From: Anoplolepis gracilipes
Lineage: Eukaryota; Arthropoda; Insecta; Hymenoptera; Formicidae
Length of the DNA stretch: 64,000 nt
Assembly: GCF_047496725.1 (NCBI RefSeq)
Contig: NC_132984.1
Coordinates: 444,501 to 508,500 of the forward strand
Direction: 5' to 3'
The notes under the pieces are model-generated. The model had not been told where the DNA came from and did no database searches. It was given only the letters and a program-made list of their open reading frames with translations. This document shows positions 61,201 to 64,000 of the stretch, in pieces (position 1 is the stretch's first letter; every line of letters starts with the position of its first letter). The translations under genes were made by a program, and so were the position numbers.

Positions 61201-62183
61201 GGTTATGATGGATCTGTAAGTGTATTATTTATTGACGCAGGTTCATGAGAGACAAGCCGCACGAATGCGAACTAGATCCGAATGGTTTCTCACACCTGTG
61301 GGGGAAAGACTGGTAGGAACGGACAGCGATCCCACGGCAATACACATTTTACGCGGTTCCAATCGGTCTTCCTCCGGCAACATTGGTAAGTTTCCGTGAC
61401 TTTTTAAAAATCTATTATCGTTTCTTTTTTCTCGATAAGTCAAAAAGAAAAAAGTCAATACTGATTAGATATTTCATATTTCTCTCTCTCTTTCGCATAT
61501 CAATTGATTTTGTTGTAAGATTAATGAAATTATTAGATTTTCAATTAATAAATATAAAAAAAATATAAATAAAAATATAAATAGAAAAATAATCAATATA
61601 AATATTACAAATAAATAAAAATAAAGTATTATATTTATTATTATATTAATATTTATATAAATATAAATATAAACATTAATTAATATTTATGTTTATAAAT
61701 TTTTATACATGTAATACAATTTTTAAGATTTTATTAATATTTTTTAGATTTTACCTATATTTTTAATAAAAATAAAAACATTAAAAACGAAACGGAAGCA
61801 TTTTAATATTTTTCTGATTTATTATACAACCACATCTATAATTGACGCATCATTTTTCTTTCTGGTTTACAAATTTCTAATAATAAATAATAGTCGAGTC
61901 TCTTTCTCTATTTACACGTTTTTGTTCAACTTTGTCAATTGATATTCCTCGATTGAATCCAGCCACGGGCCTGAGCGCCAGCGCGGAGTCGGTTAAGCGG
62001 CCGAGTCTGCGGAGAAATTCGTCCAGGGAGAAACAGCGTCTGCATCGTAGCTCGTCTCGTCGCAACAAGGAGAACGGTGCGAAGGGAGGCGTTCGCTCGG
62101 CGGCGACGGCGGCAGCGGACGTATCACGTTCTCTGGAAGCGATCAAGACCGTAAAGATCGTGCGAGTGACAGTGACGGCGGAT

Positions 62184-62218
<35 letters not shown>

Positions 62219-62384
62219 GGCGGCTGAGAAGATGCTGGACAATAGTTACAATGAAATCATCGAGGAGCAGACGACACGCGTGCCATCGCGCACTGGCGGC
62301 GATAATGTTATCGGGCCGCAGGATTGCACCGAGATGGACGTAAAAACATTTCACGTCACTTTGACGTACAAGCCGCGGATATAG
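58223..62384 (+). CDS. RhoGAP-domain protein, ARHGAP20/TAGAP-like
   Basis: Exons 58223-58332, 59200-59260, 59352-59623, 59710-59911, 60105-60267, 60351-60428, 60789-60946, 61050-61178, 61241-61385 and 61963-62384 encode 579 aa. The RhoGAP domain spans residues ~38-205: KFGVPLDEVC, DVFRAPG with the arginine finger at R75, IASVLKKFLRKIPGGVFG (as in ARHGAP20/TAGAP) and SEALGVSVAPSFF. Such proteins accelerate GTP hydrolysis on Rho-family GTPases. The C-terminal half is Ser/Arg-rich and disordered, with an 11-glutamine tract (residues 514-524), ending VTLTYKPRI. The start at 58223 lies in an exon whose upstream acceptor (ctttcag) is near 58112, so the 5' UTR is spliced. A candidate AATAAA is at 63210-63215. 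Confidence 0.9.
62184..62216 (+). repeat. Polyglutamine-encoding (CAG/CAA)n
   Basis: Eleven consecutive CAG/CAA codons in the last exon of the RhoGAP gene. Confidence 0.97.
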
Positions 62385-64000
62385 ATGATTTTTATTGTTT
62401 TCTATTTTTCTTTTTTTAATCTCGACGTGTTTAGAAATTTTAAACGATATTTTTTATCATTTTGTCGCGTGAAATATGTTCGACGTAACTCTAAATGTAT
62501 TAAGCGAATGTAAAACAACGTTTTCGTAATTTTAAACCTATCAATTTAGGTGTTACTCTATTCGCGTACAAAAGTTACAAATATAAATTTTTTTTTTTTT
62601 TTCTTAATCTAGATCCTCAGGAATATATCAAATTCGCAAGTTATCTTTCTTGCAAAATTGTATTATTAATATATACGGAGATCTTATTTTATTGTCGCCA
62701 TATTGTAGTTGAAATGTTTTGTTCATTTTTTTGAAGGATGAATTTTTATCGTTTCAATTAGCTCTAACATTGATAACGATATCCCGTGATAATACGGGAC
62801 GATAAATTACGTTATATCTCGTTTCAATTTAATTTTATTTCGTTATAAATGTACTGATTTCAATTTACTCTCTAATAGACACTATCTATCGTGGCATTCC
62901 AGACGCATTTACTCTTTTCCCGCGACTTTTAACTCTTTTTATCTTTAACTTGTCTTTTTTTGTACTCGTTTGCATACTCGATAATTTCATTCACTTAATC
63001 GAGGCATTCTCTCGTTTTATACAAATCATATCATATTATGTGTATTTATTCCAAACTAATGTTAAAAGTACGACTTGGATACTCGAAATCTCTTTCCATC
63101 GATCATCGTGATTAACGTATACCGGGTGCTCCGCGGAGTAGCCGACAATATTAATGACTGACAAATTTTGATCTTATGAATTCTTTGCTTCATCCGCGCG
63201 TAATTTCTTAATAAAAGCGTTGAAATATTTTTTGCACTCCAACGTGAGTCTCCGATTTGCGAATTAATAAGCTTTAAAAACGTAAACTTATATATATATA
63301 TATATATAAGAAGATCTTACAATTTATTTATAATTTTAAATATAGATAAAATTTAATAAAATTTATATTTAAGACTCGTCGTTAATATTTATAAATATTT
63401 AATTTAGTTAAAAGTCGTGATGAAATTGAATATTAAAAACGATCTCGTCAATTTTAATAATCTTGAAATATCAAGGTCATAGTTCTGTGAGTAACGTTAT
63501 AAAAGTTTTTTAACCGACATTAATTGTTTTTTTTTTCTTGCAAAATTATAAACAAGTTATAAAATCGTAAACTAAATAACGAAAAAAATAACTTTTACAA
63601 TAAAAGTTTTCTGAAAATACTCTTGGAATAAGATAAAGTTTGCCGGGTATTTCGCGGGATACTCTGTGTAAAGTGGAATTCGATAGGTCGTGTAATAAGT
63701 ATTTACGAGAATTCCCTCGATACGACGCCGCAAATGCTAGCATATAAATGTAACGTCACGATTGTTACATGCCAAATTAGTAATATTTGTAAGACGTATT
63801 ATAAATAAGCCATCGATTTTAAGGACATTAACATGATGCAGTCACGTATATGTTAGAAAAATCGTTAACGATAAGATTCATCTACAGGATTATTCGATGG
63901 AAACAAGACGCTTTCTAATGTCTTTCTCAGACTTGAATACAGAAAAGTTTACGCAATACAATTGAAATTTTTTGTAAGAGCTATCGCAGCTCATATCAAG
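62385..64000. other. RhoGAP 3' UTR and downstream sequence
   Basis: No credible exon to the window edge. The stretch to about 63215 is probably 3' UTR, ending at AATAAA (63210-63215). A TA tract lies at about 63291-63308. The minus-strand open frame at 63546-63743 shows no family resemblance. Confidence 0.5.

Noticed and set aside
1..64000. tRNA, rRNA, CRISPR, viral or bacterial operon features
   Set aside because: None was found. The exon structure is eukaryotic throughout, and the repeats are foldback elements and microsatellites rather than spaced direct repeats.

Overview
The window looks like nuclear DNA of an insect, most likely a hymenopteran and plausibly an ant. It is AT-rich, its genes are split into short exons with GT-AG introns, it carries long (GA)n/(CT)n and (TA)n tracts, and it holds many short foldback elements. 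The species call is inference. All gene models were built by hand: I joined exons by splice signals, reading phase and protein-family continuity. Every model closes in frame from its first exon in the window to a stop.

Layout. 1-7403 (+): 3' part of TMEM94, a P-type-ATPase-like ER membrane protein. 8979-15814 (-): PIGG, GPI ethanolamine phosphate transferase 2, tail to tail with TMEM94. 17793-20538 (+): a small HD-superfamily phosphohydrolase-like protein. 22638-24383 (+): a Tctex1-type dynein light chain. 24384-32195: a 7.8 kb gene-poor stretch with repeats, hairpins and a nested mobile element. 32196-35425 (+): a MINPP1-like histidine phosphatase with a damaged active site. 37334-39906 (+): ArfGAP1. 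40632-41443 (-): an unrecognised 188-residue protein. 43077-43319 (+): MZT1. 43582-44711 (-): boca/MESD. 46472-50882 (+): a four-finger C2H2 protein with an AT-hook. 52204-55446 (-): a THAP domain joined to an HP1-type chromoshadow domain. 55600-56700: a dense cluster of foldback elements. 58223-62384 (+): a RhoGAP protein with a polyglutamine tract.

The genes are ordinary, functionally unrelated housekeeping or regulatory genes, and nothing suggests that they work as a unit. The most unusual object is the THAP-chromoshadow gene. It would join a transposase-derived DNA-binding domain to the HP1 dimerisation domain, with intact key residues in both halves. Next come two hydrolase-family proteins whose hallmark catalytic residues are replaced (MINPP1-like and HD-like), and a foldback element whose terminus coincides with the 3' splice site of the dynein light chain gene.

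Mobile DNA is mostly short non-autonomous elements. A CCCAGGTAGCAAGCAC-ended family occurs three times within 14 kb. Two CAG...CTG elements carry 8-bp hAT-like flanks. At least three copies of a GGCC(G)GTCTACAATA foldback family are present, along with several single-copy inverted repeats. I saw no tRNA, rRNA, CRISPR array, viral gene or complete transposase.
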